NCBI RefSeq assembly: GCF_000421605.1
Contig: NZ_ATXI01000010.1
Span: forward strand, 22,278 to 86,277
DNA length: 64,000 nt
Source of the DNA: Thermodesulfobacterium thermophilum DSM 1276
Lineage (GTDB): Bacteria; Desulfobacterota; Thermodesulfobacteria; Thermodesulfobacteriales; Thermodesulfobacteriaceae
Direction of reading: 5' to 3'
Made by a program: the position numbers and the translations under genes. A model generated the notes under the pieces. That model saw only the letters and a program-made list of their open reading frames with translations, searched no databases and was not told where the DNA came from. Shown piece after piece: positions 1 through 9,006 of the stretch. The stretch's first letter is position 1, and the number at the start of each line of letters is the position of its first letter.

Positions 1-690
1 AAAAGGCAGTTTGAAGAGCCTTTGCCAGAAAAACGGGCTATACCTCTGGGAGAAAACCATGTGATCTATGTGGAAAAGGCAAAAAAGCAGGATAAAGCAC
101 ACGAGTTTGAGAGGGTGTTTCTTGTAGAAAAGGGGGCTGAAAAAAAGCAGGTTTTTCTGGCAGAAAAAGGAAGGTTAGACCCTAAGGAAGGGGTTTTTAC
201 CCTTTATCAGGGAGAAGGCTTTTCTCTGGGTAAGGACAAAACGGTTGAGGTTTTCAGGTTTGGGGAGTATCAGTTTTTTCTGATGGTAAAAGAAGGTGAG
301 CAAATGGTTGAGTTTGGAAGGGGGGAGCTCAGTTTTCCAGAGCTTAAGGCAAGGTTAAAGGAGGTTGAGAAAAACAGGCGTCAGTGGTTTAGATATCTTA
401 CCGAATACTGGGACAGGTTTTTCTATCCGTTAAGTTTGTTTCTGGTGGTTTTTCAGGGGTTTTTGGCGGCAATTTTTATGAAAACCCACAACCGGTTTCT
501 GGTGTTTTTCACCGCGGTAGCCCTTTATGTGGTGTTTTATGTGGGGTATCAGCTGTGCCATTCTCTGGCAGAAAATGGAAGGGTCTATCCGGTGGTAAGT
601 TTTCTGGTGTTTTATCTGGTGTTTGGGGCTCTGGTGGGGTTGGAGGCCTGGTTTTTGTTTAAAAAGAAACGTCATCAGGTTTACCTATGA
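1..690 (+). CDS. lptF: LptF-type lipopolysaccharide export permease, 5' end outside window
   Basis: Inner-membrane permease of the LptBFG exporter, which pulls lipopolysaccharide out of the membrane and passes it to LptC/LptA. The reading frame is open from base 1, so the N-terminal membrane segments and most of the periplasmic beta domain lie upstream of the window. A TTG at 22 is in frame but has no ribosome site and is most likely an internal codon. What remains is a hydrophilic stretch rich in Lys/Glu, then three hydrophobic helices (about bases 415-480, 490-555 and 590-660) and a basic tail, the usual C-terminal plan of the YjgP/YjgQ family. The stop overlaps the start of the next permease gene (ATGA). 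That pairing supports the call more than this fragment alone does; lptF rather than a second lptG is by gene order. Confidence 0.72.
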   Translation, partial: KRQFEEPLPEKRAIPLGENHVIYVEKAKKQDKAHEFERVFLVEKGAEKKQVFLAEKGRLDPKEGVFTLYQGEGFSLGKDKTVEVFRFGEYQFFLMVKEGEQMVEFGRGELSFPELKARLKEVEKNRRQWFRYLTEYWDRFFYPLSLFLVVFQGFLAAIFMKTHNRFLVFFTAVALYVVFYVGYQLCHSLAENGRVYPVVSFLVFYLVFGALVGLEAWFLFKKKRHQVYL

Positions 691-1790
691 GGCTTAAGCC
701 AAGGACTTATCAACTTTATGTATGGCAAGAGGTTTTCAGGGTTTCGCTGGTGTTACTGTCTATCTTTCTTGGTTTTTATCTGGTGATAGACTTTTTTGAG
801 AGGTTAGGGGATTTTCTTAAGTTTGGCAAGCCTTTTTATCTGTTTGGAAGGTATGTCTTCTGGAAGAACCTGGTTAACCTTTATGAGGTTTTCCCGTTTG
901 TGGTGGGGTTTTCTGGGGTTTTAACCCTTTTTATCTGGGCTAAGACCAACGAGCTTCTGGGTTTTCTTTCCTTAGGTGTGGCTAAGGGGGTGTTGCTAAG
1001 AGAGACAGGAAAGGCCCTTTTAGGCATAGGGATTTTGGGAGGGGTGTTTCTTAACCTTGTTTTGCCTTATGCCACGTTTAATGCTCTTTATACCTGGGAG
1101 TATAAGATCGTTGGCAAAAAGAAACAGCAGGTAGTTTTGGGAGACCAGATTTTTTTTACAGGGGATGACTGTTATCTTATAGCCAAGCCTCTTGAGCCCA
1201 AAGGGGAATACTTAGGTGAGGTTACGGTTGTGGTTTATGATAAGGATAAAAGGGTTTTAAGTCTGATCTGGGCAGAAAGCGGGTATTATAGCCAAGGAAG
1301 GTGGGTATTAAAAGAGGTGGTGCAACAGAGGAGGGAAAAGGGGTTTTCTCCTGAGTTTTTGCCTCAGGCTTTTTACCGGTTTTCCTTTGAGCCAGACACC
1401 TTAACCACGGTGAAAAAGCCTGTCTATTTTCTTTCTATCCCGGAGCTTATAGAAAGGGCAAGGTTTTTAGCCAAGATAGACAGTCCTTATCAGGAGGTGG
1501 TGGCAGAACTATTTCTTAAAGGGTTCTATTTGTTTGTGCCTTTTTTACTTGCGGTGTTTTCTGTTTTTGCCTTTTTAAAGTTTTTTGTGCCAAACGACTG
1601 GAAAAAGGGGGCCTTTTTAAGTATAGGGCTTTTCTTTTTGAATTTGGTGTATTTTCTGTTTTTTCAGACCTTGCTTAGAAAGGGGTTTATGGTAGGGATT
1701 CCGGCTCTTGTTGTCTGGGGTTTAGCTGGTCTTTTCTGGTATTTTTGGCAGGCTTATCTTGTTTTTTTGAAAAAATCTGGTAAAAATTAG
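687..1790 (+). CDS. lptG: LptG-type lipopolysaccharide export permease
   Basis: Second transmembrane subunit of the LptBFG lipopolysaccharide exporter. The 367-residue protein has the family layout: a hydrophobic segment near residues 15-35, more around 60-80 and 100-125, a periplasmic domain rich in beta strands (about 130-265), and three C-terminal helices (about 275-300, 305-330 and 335-360). The ATG overlaps the stop of the upstream permease gene, so the two are translationally coupled, as lptF-lptG pairs usually are. Length is normal for YjgP/YjgQ proteins. F and G are hard to separate by eye, so the symbol rests on order. Acyl carrier protein follows 28 bases later, perhaps in the same transcript. 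Confidence 0.8.
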   Translation: MRLKPRTYQLYVWQEVFRVSLVLLSIFLGFYLVIDFFERLGDFLKFGKPFYLFGRYVFWKNLVNLYEVFPFVVGFSGVLTLFIWAKTNELLGFLSLGVAKGVLLRETGKALLGIGILGGVFLNLVLPYATFNALYTWEYKIVGKKKQQVVLGDQIFFTGDDCYLIAKPLEPKGEYLGEVTVVVYDKDKRVLSLIWAESGYYSQGRWVLKEVVQQRREKGFSPEFLPQAFYRFSFEPDTLTTVKKPVYFLSIPELIERARFLAKIDSPYQEVVAELFLKGFYLFVPFLLAVFSVFAFLKFFVPNDWKKGAFLSIGLFFLNLVYFLFFQTLLRKGFMVGIPALVVWGLAGLFWYFWQAYLVFLKKSGKN

Positions 1791-1818
1791 AGAAAATCTT
1801 GCAACAGGAGGGCTTTTT

Positions 1819-2055
1819 ATGTCTATAGAAGAAAAGGTGATTGACATCATCGCTCAAAAACTTAATCTTTCTAAAGATCAGGTCAAACCAGAGGCTTCTT
1901 TTATCGAGGACTTAGGGGCTGATTCCCTTGATTTGGTAGAGCTTGTTATGGCTATGGAAGAGGCCTTTGGGATGGAGGTGCCTGACGAGGATGCCGAAAA
2001 GTTAAGAACCGTGCAGGATGTCATCGACTATGTAAAAGCCAAGGTAGGAAACTAA
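1819..2055 (+). CDS. acpP: Acyl carrier protein
   Basis: Carries growing acyl chains on a 4'-phosphopantetheine arm during fatty-acid synthesis. The 78-residue acidic helical protein has the diagnostic [10 protein letters not shown] motif, with Ser36 as the attachment site. An AGGAGG ribosome site lies about 9 bases before the ATG. The holo-ACP synthase that loads the arm is encoded in the same cluster (3761-4141), and the condensing enzyme FabF follows directly. The call is secure. Confidence 0.97.
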   Translation: MSIEEKVIDIIAQKLNLSKDQVKPEASFIEDLGADSLDLVELVMAMEEAFGMEVPDEDAEKLRTVQDVIDYVKAKVGN

Positions 2056-2074
2056 GGGGTTTAGGAGATTAAAC

Positions 2075-3316
2075 GTGAGAAAGCGGGTAGTAGTCACCGG
2101 TGTTGGGACGGTTAACCCTCTTGGGATAGGGGTTGAAGAGACCTGGAAAAACATCAAGGCAGGTAAATCTGGTATCGGCAGGATTACCAAGTTTGACCCG
2201 TCTTCTCTTCCCAGCCAGATTGCTGGGGAGGTAAAGGGGTTTAAACCTGAAGAGTTTATGTCTTCAAAGCTGGTATCTCGTATAGATACCTTTATTCAAT
2301 ATGCTTTGGCCTCAGCCAGGATGGCTTTAGAGGATGCAGGTCTTCCTTTAGAGGACCTTGGGCCTGAGGTGGGCTCAGTCATCGGGGTAGGGATGGGTGG
2401 AATAGGTCAGGTAGAATACTACACCCGTATTTTTGACGAAAAGGGATACAAAAGGGTGAGTCCCTTTTTTATCCCTATGATCATCCCTAACATGGCAGCA
2501 GGTCAGGTGGCCATCAACTTTGGGGCCAAAGGGCCTAATCTTGCGGTATGTACCGCCTGTGCAGCAGGCAACCATGCGATAGGAGAGGCCTATCGGTTGA
2601 TAAGAGAAGGGCAGGCAACCATCATGATCTGTGGGGGGACAGAGAGCATGATCACCCCCTTGACCATAGCAGGTTTTTCTGTGATCAAGGCCCTTTCTAC
2701 CAGAAATGATGAGCCTGAAAGGGCTTCTCGGCCTTTTGATGCCAGCCGGGATGGTTTTGTGATTGCAGAAGGATGTGGAATTTTAGTCCTTGAGGAGCTT
2801 GAGCATGCCTTAAAAAGAGGGGCCAAGATATATGCAGAGCTGATAGGCTATGGGTTAAACGCAGATGCCTATCACATGACCGCACCTTCTCCTGACGGCG
2901 AAGGGGCGGCAAGATGCATGGAGCTTGCGTTAAAGGACGCAGGGATCTTGCCTCAACAGGTAGACTACATCAACGCCCATGGCACAAGCACACCTCTTAA
3001 CGATGTGGCAGAGACCAAGGCCATAAAAAAGGTTTTTGGAGATCATGCCTACAAGCTTATGGTTTCTTCCACCAAGTCTATGACAGGACATCTTCTTGGG
3101 GGTGCCGGGGGGCTTGAGGCGGTTTTAACGGTTATGGCTGTTTATGAGGGGATAGCACCTCCTACGATCAACCTTGAAAACCCAGACCCTGAGTGTGACC
3201 TTGACTATGTGCCTAACCAGGCAAGAAAGGCAGATATCAGGATAGCCATGTCAAATGCCTTTGGTTTTGGAGGCACCAACGCCACGCTGGTTTTTAAAAA
3301 ATGGGAGGGAAAATAA
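2075..3316 (+). CDS. fabF: Beta-ketoacyl-ACP synthase II
   Basis: Elongating condensing enzyme of fatty-acid synthesis: joins malonyl-ACP to acyl-ACP in the cytoplasm. The 413-residue length is standard. The nucleophile lies in the CTACAAG motif (Cys near residue 162) and the two catalytic histidines lie in the HGTSTPLND and TGHLLGGAGG motifs, with the Gly-rich AFGFGGTN end. The start is GTG, 8-9 bases after TAGGAG; this start puts MRKRVVVTG first, as in other FabF proteins. It lies 19 bases after acpP, the common acpP-fabF pairing, and is probably transcribed with it. Confidence 0.96.
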   Translation: MRKRVVVTGVGTVNPLGIGVEETWKNIKAGKSGIGRITKFDPSSLPSQIAGEVKGFKPEEFMSSKLVSRIDTFIQYALASARMALEDAGLPLEDLGPEVGSVIGVGMGGIGQVEYYTRIFDEKGYKRVSPFFIPMIIPNMAAGQVAINFGAKGPNLAVCTACAAGNHAIGEAYRLIREGQATIMICGGTESMITPLTIAGFSVIKALSTRNDEPERASRPFDASRDGFVIAEGCGILVLEELEHALKRGAKIYAELIGYGLNADAYHMTAPSPDGEGAARCMELALKDAGILPQQVDYINAHGTSTPLNDVAETKAIKKVFGDHAYKLMVSSTKSMTGHLLGGAGGLEAVLTVMAVYEGIAPPTINLENPDPECDLDYVPNQARKADIRIAMSNAFGFGGTNATLVFKKWEGK

Positions 3317-3320
3317 ACCG

Positions 3321-3764
3321 ATGAAGATTGCCATTGCTTCAGACCATGCCGGATATTTTTTAAAAGAAAAGATAAAAGATTTTTTAGCCAAAGAAGGGCA
3401 TGAGGTGGTAGATGTAGGGTGTTATTCTCATGTGGCGGTGGATTATCCTGAGTATGGGGTTAAGGCAGTGGAGAAGGTGTTACAGGGTGAGGTGGAAAGG
3501 GGGATCCTTATCTGCGGGACAGGGATAGGGATGAGTATTGTGGCCAACCGGTTTTCTGGGATAAGGGCAGCCCTTTGTCATGAGCCCTTTTCTGCCAAGA
3601 TGGCAAGGCTTCACAACGACGCCAACGTGCTTGTCCTTGGCGGAAGGATGATTGGGGACGGGATGGCGGTTGAGATCGTAAAAATCTTTTTAGAAACACC
3701 TTTTGAGGGAGGAAGACACGAGCGCAGGCTCGAACTTATAGAAAAACTTAAAAACCTTAGATGA
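3321..3764 (+). CDS. rpiB: Ribose-5-phosphate isomerase B
   Basis: Interconverts ribose 5-phosphate and ribulose 5-phosphate in the pentose phosphate pathway. With the ATG at 3321 the protein is 147 residues, the usual RpiB length, beginning MKIAIASDHAG. An earlier in-frame start (3255) would lie inside fabF and add 22 residues with no family match, so it is rejected; the GGGAGG just before 3321 supports the choice. Visible active-site features are Asp8-His9, Cys65 in the CGTGIGMSI motif, His98 in RLHNDANVL and the basic GRHERR near the C-terminus. It overlaps acpS by ATGA. Confidence 0.94.
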   Translation: MKIAIASDHAGYFLKEKIKDFLAKEGHEVVDVGCYSHVAVDYPEYGVKAVEKVLQGEVERGILICGTGIGMSIVANRFSGIRAALCHEPFSAKMARLHNDANVLVLGGRMIGDGMAVEIVKIFLETPFEGGRHERRLELIEKLKNLR

Positions 3765-4141
3765 ACCTAATTGGCATAGGGGTAGACTTAGTATACTTAC
3801 CAAGGATAGAGAAAATTTATTCTACCTATCCACAGCGGTTTTTAGAGAAGGTCTTTCATCCTAAAGAGGTATCCTTAGCGTTAAAACGCAAAGATATCTC
3901 GGTCTATTTAGCTTCATGCTTTGCGGCTAAAGAGGCCTTTTACAAGGCTTTAGGTGGGTATCAACCCTTTGTCTGGCAAGAGATAAGCCTTCTCAGAGAC
4001 CCCCAAACAAGAAAGCCGTTCATAGAGTTAGAAGGCAGGGCTTTAGAGGTTTTTAAAGATAGAGGCGGGAAGGACTGTGTGGTTAGCCTTTCTCATGAAA
4101 AGGATTATGTGGTATGTATGGTAGTAATAACTGGAGGATAA
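3761..4141 (+). CDS. acpS: Holo-[acyl-carrier-protein] synthase
   Basis: Transfers 4'-phosphopantetheine from coenzyme A to Ser36 of acyl carrier protein. The 126-residue protein shows both family motifs: GIGVDLVYLPRIE (Mg-binding Asp9) and CFAAKEAFYKALG (the Glu of the FxxKEA box). The start overlaps the rpiB stop, so it is coupled to that gene. The NAD(P)HX repair gene follows 23 bases later; acpS-nnr adjacency is common in bacteria. The call is secure. Confidence 0.94.
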   Translation: MNLIGIGVDLVYLPRIEKIYSTYPQRFLEKVFHPKEVSLALKRKDISVYLASCFAAKEAFYKALGGYQPFVWQEISLLRDPQTRKPFIELEGRALEVFKDRGGKDCVVSLSHEKDYVVCMVVITGG

Positions 4142-4164
4142 CTGGATAGGAGAGGGGTAGGGTT

Positions 4165-5733
4165 ATGCAGGTGGTAAAGGCCTCTGAGATGAAGGAACTT
4201 GACGAATGGTTTATAAAGGAGGTAGGGGTTCCGGCTGAGGTGTTGATGGAAAGGGCGGGGCTTTCTGTGGCTGAGGCTATTTTTGAGACCTATCCGGTAG
4301 AAACCTACGGCAGTGTGCTTGTGGTGTGCGGGCCAGGAAATAACGGTGGAGACGGGATGGTATGTGCCAGGCACCTGGTAAACCTTGGCTATGAGGTCGA
4401 GGTGGTGCTTCTTGCAGAAAAGGAAACCTATCAGGGGGAGGCCTTGACCAATCTTAAGGTCCTTGAAAACTTAGGTTTTATGCCAGAAGAGGTGGGGTAT
4501 ATCGTTGAGTTTAGAAAGGTGCTTTATGATTTTTCTCCTGAGATAATAGTGGATGCCATCTTTGGGACAGGGCTTAAAAGGCCTATCGAGGGAAATCTGG
4601 CTGCCATCGTTGAGGAAATAAACCTTTATCGAGAAAACAGAGGTTGTAAGGTGGTTGCGGTAGACATGCCTTCTGGGGTGTGTGCTGATACAGGTGAGGT
4701 TCTTGGAACAGCTGTAAAGGCAGACCTTACCGTTACGTTTGAGCTTCCCAAGTTAGGACAGTTTTTTTATCCGGGAAAAGAGTATGTAGGAAGGCTTAAG
4801 GTTTGTCCTATTGGGTTTTTCAAACCTTTGGTGGAAAAGAAGGCGCCTAAGAGGTATTTGATAGATTTGGAGTGGGCCAAAAAGGTATTCAGGCCGCGTA
4901 AAGGTTATACCCATAAAGGGCTTTTTGGACATCTTCTTGTGTTAGCAGGAAGCAAGGGTAAGAGTGGGGCTGGGTTGCTTTCTGCTCTGGGTGGTTTAAG
5001 GGCAGGGGCTGGGCTTGTGACCTTGGCCTCAACCAGGAGTCTTCAGCCGGTATATGCATCTATGCTACCTGAGGCTCTGACTGCAGGGCTTGAAGAAGGC
5101 CCGAGAGGAGAGGTTAGTTATGCCAATCTTGAGTCCTTGCTTGACCTTTGCGAAAAGAAAACCGCCTTGGTGGTAGGCCCTGGACTTGGTTTAGGGGAAG
5201 AGGTAAAAAGGCTTTTCTGGGAGTTGTTAGAAAGGGTCAAGGTTCCGGTGTTGATCGATGCAGACGGGTTAACCATAGCCTCTGAAAAACCAGAAAGACT
5301 TAAAGAGCTTCCCTGTCCAAAGGTGCTTACTCCCCATCCTGGAGAGGCTGAAAGGTTACTTAAACTTTCTAAGAGAGAAATCCTCAGAGATCCTGTTACT
5401 GCGGCTAAAAAACTGGTTGAACTTACAGGTGCGGTGGTGGTGCTAAAGGGACCACATACGGTGATTTCTTCCCCTGACGGAAGAGAGGGGATTTCTGTCT
5501 GGGATGTGCCTGGGCTTTCTCAGGGAGGCACAGGGGATGTGCTTTCTGGGGTGATAGGAGCCTTGATGTCTCAAAGGTATGACCTTTTTGAGGCAGCTTG
5601 CTTGGGGGTGTTTTTACATGGATGGGCAGGAGAGAAGCTTGCCTCTGAAAAAGGGCCTTTCGGGTATCTGGCTTCAGAGGTAGCTAACAAAATCCCAGAA
5701 GTTTTAAAGGAGTTAAATAATGATAGACCTTAG
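4165..5733 (+). CDS. nnr: Bifunctional NAD(P)HX epimerase/dehydratase
   Basis: Repairs hydrated, damaged NADH and NADPH. The N-terminal half (about residues 1-215) is the YjeF_N epimerase, with the PGNNGGDGMVCARHL motif and a later DAIFGTGLKRP segment. The C-terminal half (about 235-515) is the ADP-dependent dehydratase of the ribokinase-like fold, with KGLFGHLLVLAGS, the LTPHPGEAERL segment and the SQGGTGDVLSG anion-hole and catalytic Asp motif. The 522-residue length fits a full fusion protein. The ATG follows a GAGAGGGGTAGGG purine stretch. Its 3' end overlaps the PilZ gene by 14 bases. Confidence 0.93.
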   Translation: MQVVKASEMKELDEWFIKEVGVPAEVLMERAGLSVAEAIFETYPVETYGSVLVVCGPGNNGGDGMVCARHLVNLGYEVEVVLLAEKETYQGEALTNLKVLENLGFMPEEVGYIVEFRKVLYDFSPEIIVDAIFGTGLKRPIEGNLAAIVEEINLYRENRGCKVVAVDMPSGVCADTGEVLGTAVKADLTVTFELPKLGQFFYPGKEYVGRLKVCPIGFFKPLVEKKAPKRYLIDLEWAKKVFRPRKGYTHKGLFGHLLVLAGSKGKSGAGLLSALGGLRAGAGLVTLASTRSLQPVYASMLPEALTAGLEEGPRGEVSYANLESLLDLCEKKTALVVGPGLGLGEEVKRLFWELLERVKVPVLIDADGLTIASEKPERLKELPCPKVLTPHPGEAERLLKLSKREILRDPVTAAKKLVELTGAVVVLKGPHTVISSPDGREGISVWDVPGLSQGGTGDVLSGVIGALMSQRYDLFEAACLGVFLHGWAGEKLASEKGPFGYLASEVANKIPEVLKELNNDRP

Positions 5734-6100
5734 AAGGTTTCCAAGATGCCCTACCAGGATTAAGGCTTATTTGCCGGGGTCTGAAGAGGCATACGAGGTG
5801 CTTAATGTTTCTTACAAGGGATGTTTTATCCGAACCGATAAGCTTATTCCTTTACGGAAGATGATTCTTTTTGAGATAGAAATCCCTGAGGTAGGGGTGA
5901 TCCCTATTTATGGGCTGGTGGTCCATCATGGCACAGAAGAGCAGCCAGGGTTAGGGATAGAGATCCTGGACATCGAACGAGAGGTTTTACCGGTGTGGAA
6001 CTATTATCTAAAAGCTCTTTTAAACATAGAGGAGGCCAAAAAGGTTTATCAAAGATATTTGAAAACCTCTCAAAAGGTTGAAAATCCTCAGTCTGAGTAA
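5720..6100 (+). CDS. PilZ-domain protein, probable cyclic-di-GMP receptor
   Basis: Small 126-residue cytoplasmic protein that is almost entirely one PilZ domain. The RRFPRCPTRIKAYL start holds the RxxxR arm and NVSYKGCFI resembles the (D/N)xSxxG motif; together these bind cyclic di-GMP in the family. The rest is beta-barrel-like with a helical tail. It overlaps nnr by 14 bases and lies 6 bases ahead of the prepilin peptidase gene, which hints at a role in type IV pilus or secretion control. That link is inferred from neighbourhood only. A GGDEF protein, a possible source of the ligand, is encoded at 41778-43520. Confidence 0.8.
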   Translation: MIDLRRFPRCPTRIKAYLPGSEEAYEVLNVSYKGCFIRTDKLIPLRKMILFEIEIPEVGVIPIYGLVVHHGTEEQPGLGIEILDIEREVLPVWNYYLKALLNIEEAKKVYQRYLKTSQKVENPQSE

Positions 6101-6106
6101 GGTTTG

Positions 6107-6907
6107 ATGTTTAGTTTACTCGAGGTCTCTTTGATAGCGGTCTTGGGTTTAGCATTAGGTAGTTTTTTAAACGTGGTTATCTACCGGTGGTCAGAGGGTT
6201 TGTCTGTACTAAGGCCTGTCAGGTCTTTTTGTCCAAGGTGTAAAACTGAGCTTAAATGGTACCACAACATTCCTGTTTTGTCTTATGTCCTTCTTAAAGG
6301 ACGGTGTGGCTTTTGTCAAAATCCAATACCTCTCACCTATCCTCTGGTAGAGGTCCTAACCGCGGTGGTTGGAGTAGCTGCTTATTTAAAGTTTAAACCC
6401 TGGTATGGCTGGGCTACCTTTTTGGTTTTCTGGGTTTGGTTGATAATCCTTCTGGTGATAAGTTTTATCGACCTGAGGGTTAAGGAAATACCAGATAAGC
6501 TCAGTTTTGGTTTGATGTTGGCAGGACTTACGGCAAGTTTGTTAGGACTAAACCCTCTGGTTGGTTTTGAAGAAAGTGTGGTTGGGATGTTAGCAGGGGC
6601 AGGCCTTCTTTTTCTGATAAACGAGGTATACTATCTTTTTGCTAAAAGAGATGGGCTTGGGATGGGAGATTTTAAGCTGATGGCTGGGATAGGGGCATTT
6701 TTGGGGTATAAAAGTTTTTACTGGGTGGTGTTGATAGCCTCTTTTTCAGGGATCTTAGCCTTTTTTTTGGCAGTTCTGTGGTATCGATTAAAAGGGAAGT
6801 CTAAAGACTTAAGCTTAAAGGCAGAAATTCCTTTTGGGCCTTTTTTAGCCCTTGGGGCTGGTGTCTACACCTTTTTTGCAGAATTTTTTAAGACTTTTCT
6901 ATCTTAA
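6107..6907 (+). CDS. pilD: Type IV prepilin peptidase / N-methyltransferase
   Basis: Inner-membrane aspartic protease that removes the short leader of type IV prepilins and pseudopilins and methylates the new N-terminus. The 266-residue protein has the full domain set: an N-terminal helix with GSFLNVVIYR, a cytoplasmic loop with two CxxC pairs (CPRC and CGFC, residues about 40-65, zinc-binding and linked to the methylase half), then several helices with the catalytic aspartates in FIDLRVKEIPD and GMGDFKLMAGIGAFLG. A TTG lies just upstream at 6104; the ATG at 6107 is the better start. The gene ends inside the convergent kinase gene (4-base overlap). Confidence 0.93.
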   Translation: MFSLLEVSLIAVLGLALGSFLNVVIYRWSEGLSVLRPVRSFCPRCKTELKWYHNIPVLSYVLLKGRCGFCQNPIPLTYPLVEVLTAVVGVAAYLKFKPWYGWATFLVFWVWLIILLVISFIDLRVKEIPDKLSFGLMLAGLTASLLGLNPLVGFEESVVGMLAGAGLLFLINEVYYLFAKRDGLGMGDFKLMAGIGAFLGYKSFYWVVLIASFSGILAFFLAVLWYRLKGKSKDLSLKAEIPFGPFLALGAGVYTFFAEFFKTFLS

Positions 6908-9006
6908 TTTGCCTTAACAAGGTTTTCTTGAGAAGGAATTTTGATCACGATCGAGGTTCCTCTATCTTTCTTTCTGTAGAAATTTATGGTTCCTTTATGA
7001 AGGTCTATGATGGAGTATACCATGATAAGGCCTGTCCCTAAGTCTTTCAGGCTTAAAAGGTCTCCTTGGTTTATCTTTTCCACGACCTCTTGAGGCACTC
7101 CTTCTCCTGTGTCCTCTATTTTTAAGATTACCCAGCCTTCTTCTCTGGCAAGGGAGATTGAGAGTTCTCCTTTTTCCTGCATAGCCTTGATGGAGTTGTC
7201 AAACAGGTTTACCCATACACGTTTTAACTGAAACTTATCAAACCAGCATTCTCCTTCGTCCTCTACCTTAAGCCTAAATTTTACCTCAGGATAGGCTATC
7301 TCATACAGAGAGATTACCTCTAACAGGCTTTCTAAGAGGGTGCCTTTTTCCAGATTTAGCTCAGGTTTTTTGGTAAAGTAATGAAAGTCTGTGGCAAGTT
7401 TGCGAAGTTCTTCGATGTATTTTTCGATGATGTTGGTGGTTCTAAGTAAGACCTCTTTTTTCTCTCCTTCTAAGGTTTTTTCAAGCTGTCTTTTCAACCT
7501 TTCTACAGAGAGTTTGATAGGGGTTAAAGGATTTTTTATCTCATGGGATACCCTTAAGGCTACCTCCTTCCAGAAAGAAAGTCTTTTTAGGCGTTCCTTT
7601 TCCTCTAAGTTTTCTACGATCAGAAGGTATTCGTAGGTTTTTAAAAATTCAAGCTTAAGAAGGGTAATCCCTAAGCTAAACTCTTTCTGTTCTGTAGACC
7701 AGGAAAGGGTGGTGTAAAAGGGGTTGATTAGGTCTATCTGGGATAAAAGGGCAGGAAGGTTGAGTTTGTCTATCAGGTCTTGCGGGGTGTTAACCTCATA
7801 GTTTTTTAAAAGATGGTTAAGACTCTGGTTAGAGAACTTTACGGTTAGGTCAGGGGTAAGGACCAAGATCCCTACAGGCAGATTGTTAAGTACAGAAAGA
7901 AGGTAGCGGTTGTAGTTTTGGACCTCCTCTTCGTATTCTTTGATCTTCTTTGTCATCTCGTTAAAAGCCTCTACCAGCCTTCCTACCTCGTCATCCAAAG
8001 GGGTAATACTTTTGAGTTCTTCCAAGTTGAAATCTTTTTTAGAAATCTTTTGGGCTGCGATCACCAGGTTTTGTAAAGGTTCAGTAAGGTTTCTACCAAG
8101 TTTACTTCCTACCCATACCCCTACAAAAACCACCAAAAGTAAAACCAGAGCCCCTGCAGTCATCAAAAACTGTTTAAAGGTTCTAAAGTATCTTTTTTCT
8201 ACCAGTTCCTTTTCTCCTGAAAACTCTTCTAACCTTAGAAATTTACCGATGGCTAAGATAAGGGGTTGGCCTTTTGGGTCGTAAAAGGGGATAAACACCC
8301 TTAGATAAGGGCTTGAGTTAACCAGAGAGATTTCAGAAAGAGGGCTTTTAGAGGTTTTTAGTCTTTCAAGAAAAGAAGGGGCAATCCCGATCTTTTGAGA
8401 AATCTCAGAGGAATAGGTTCTCTTTTTTAGGTTGCCTTGCCAGTCAAAAACCTCTATAGAGTCTACCCTCATAAAATAACGATACCTTTCTCTCAGGACA
8501 GAGCTTTTAATTTCTTCGGTTTGGGAAAGATAATCGGTTATGATCTGTTGCCCTTTGCCAAGAAGGTCTCTTTCAAGGTCTTTTATGTAGTCCTCAGGTT
8601 TTAGAAGAACGGTTAACACCCTTTCTTCGAAAAATTCTTTAAGCCAGTAGTCTAAGGTTTTTTTAAAGAAAAGGAAACTTCCAAGCACAAGCACAACCGA
8701 AGGAAAAACGATAGAGATAAAGTAGATAAGAAAAAGCTTTACCTTAAGGCTTTTAGACACCTTTTTTATCTGGATTTCATAGAAAATCTTGATAACATAC
8801 CTGAAGATAAAGTAAAGAAGAAGTAAGATAAGGATAAGGTTTATCTGAAACAGGAAAAACAGAAAAAGATTTTTTTGAGAGGTAGAAAACAAGGAAAAGT
8901 CAAAAAGGTTAAACTCAACCCATAGAGAAAGGGTGAGGACTACCAGAAGTCCTAAAAAAACTTTGTGTTTCTTACAAAAAGCCTTAATCCTTGCGGTAGA
9001 TAACAT
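6904..9006 (-). CDS. NtrY-like membrane sensor histidine kinase
   Basis: Membrane sensor kinase of the NtrY type, 700 residues. Hydrophobic segments lie near residues 16-34, 47-75, 88-112 and 285-310; a large extracytoplasmic domain lies between the last two. A HAMP segment (about 310-365), a PAS-like domain starting at YLLSVLNNLPVGILVL, a phosphoacceptor H-box (VSHEIKNPLTPIKLS) and an ATPase domain with the DNSIKAM N-box and DTGEGVP G1 box follow. In NtrY/NtrX systems the partner is a sigma-54 activator encoded just downstream; here the downstream neighbour is the convergent prepilin peptidase gene, so the partner must be encoded elsewhere. The start lies inside the DUF4390 gene (23-base overlap). 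The signal sensed is unknown. Confidence 0.88.
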   Translation of the reverse strand: MLSTARIKAFCKKHKVFLGLLVVLTLSLWVEFNLFDFSLFSTSQKNLFLFFLFQINLILILLLLYFIFRYVIKIFYEIQIKKVSKSLKVKLFLIYFISIVFPSVVLVLGSFLFFKKTLDYWLKEFFEERVLTVLLKPEDYIKDLERDLLGKGQQIITDYLSQTEEIKSSVLRERYRYFMRVDSIEVFDWQGNLKKRTYSSEISQKIGIAPSFLERLKTSKSPLSEISLVNSSPYLRVFIPFYDPKGQPLILAIGKFLRLEEFSGEKELVEKRYFRTFKQFLMTAGALVLLLVVFVGVWVGSKLGRNLTEPLQNLVIAAQKISKKDFNLEELKSITPLDDEVGRLVEAFNEMTKKIKEYEEEVQNYNRYLLSVLNNLPVGILVLTPDLTVKFSNQSLNHLLKNYEVNTPQDLIDKLNLPALLSQIDLINPFYTTLSWSTEQKEFSLGITLLKLEFLKTYEYLLIVENLEEKERLKRLSFWKEVALRVSHEIKNPLTPIKLSVERLKRQLEKTLEGEKKEVLLRTTNIIEKYIEELRKLATDFHYFTKKPELNLEKGTLLESLLEVISLYEIAYPEVKFRLKVEDEGECWFDKFQLKRVWVNLFDNSIKAMQEKGELSISLAREEGWVILKIEDTGEGVPQEVVEKINQGDLLSLKDLGTGLIMVYSIIDLHKGTINFYRKKDRGTSIVIKIPSQENLVKAN

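Noticed and set aside
3255..3320. Upstream extension of rpiB inside fabF
   Set aside because: It adds 22 residues with no family match, while the ATG at 3321 has a good ribosome site and gives the standard length.
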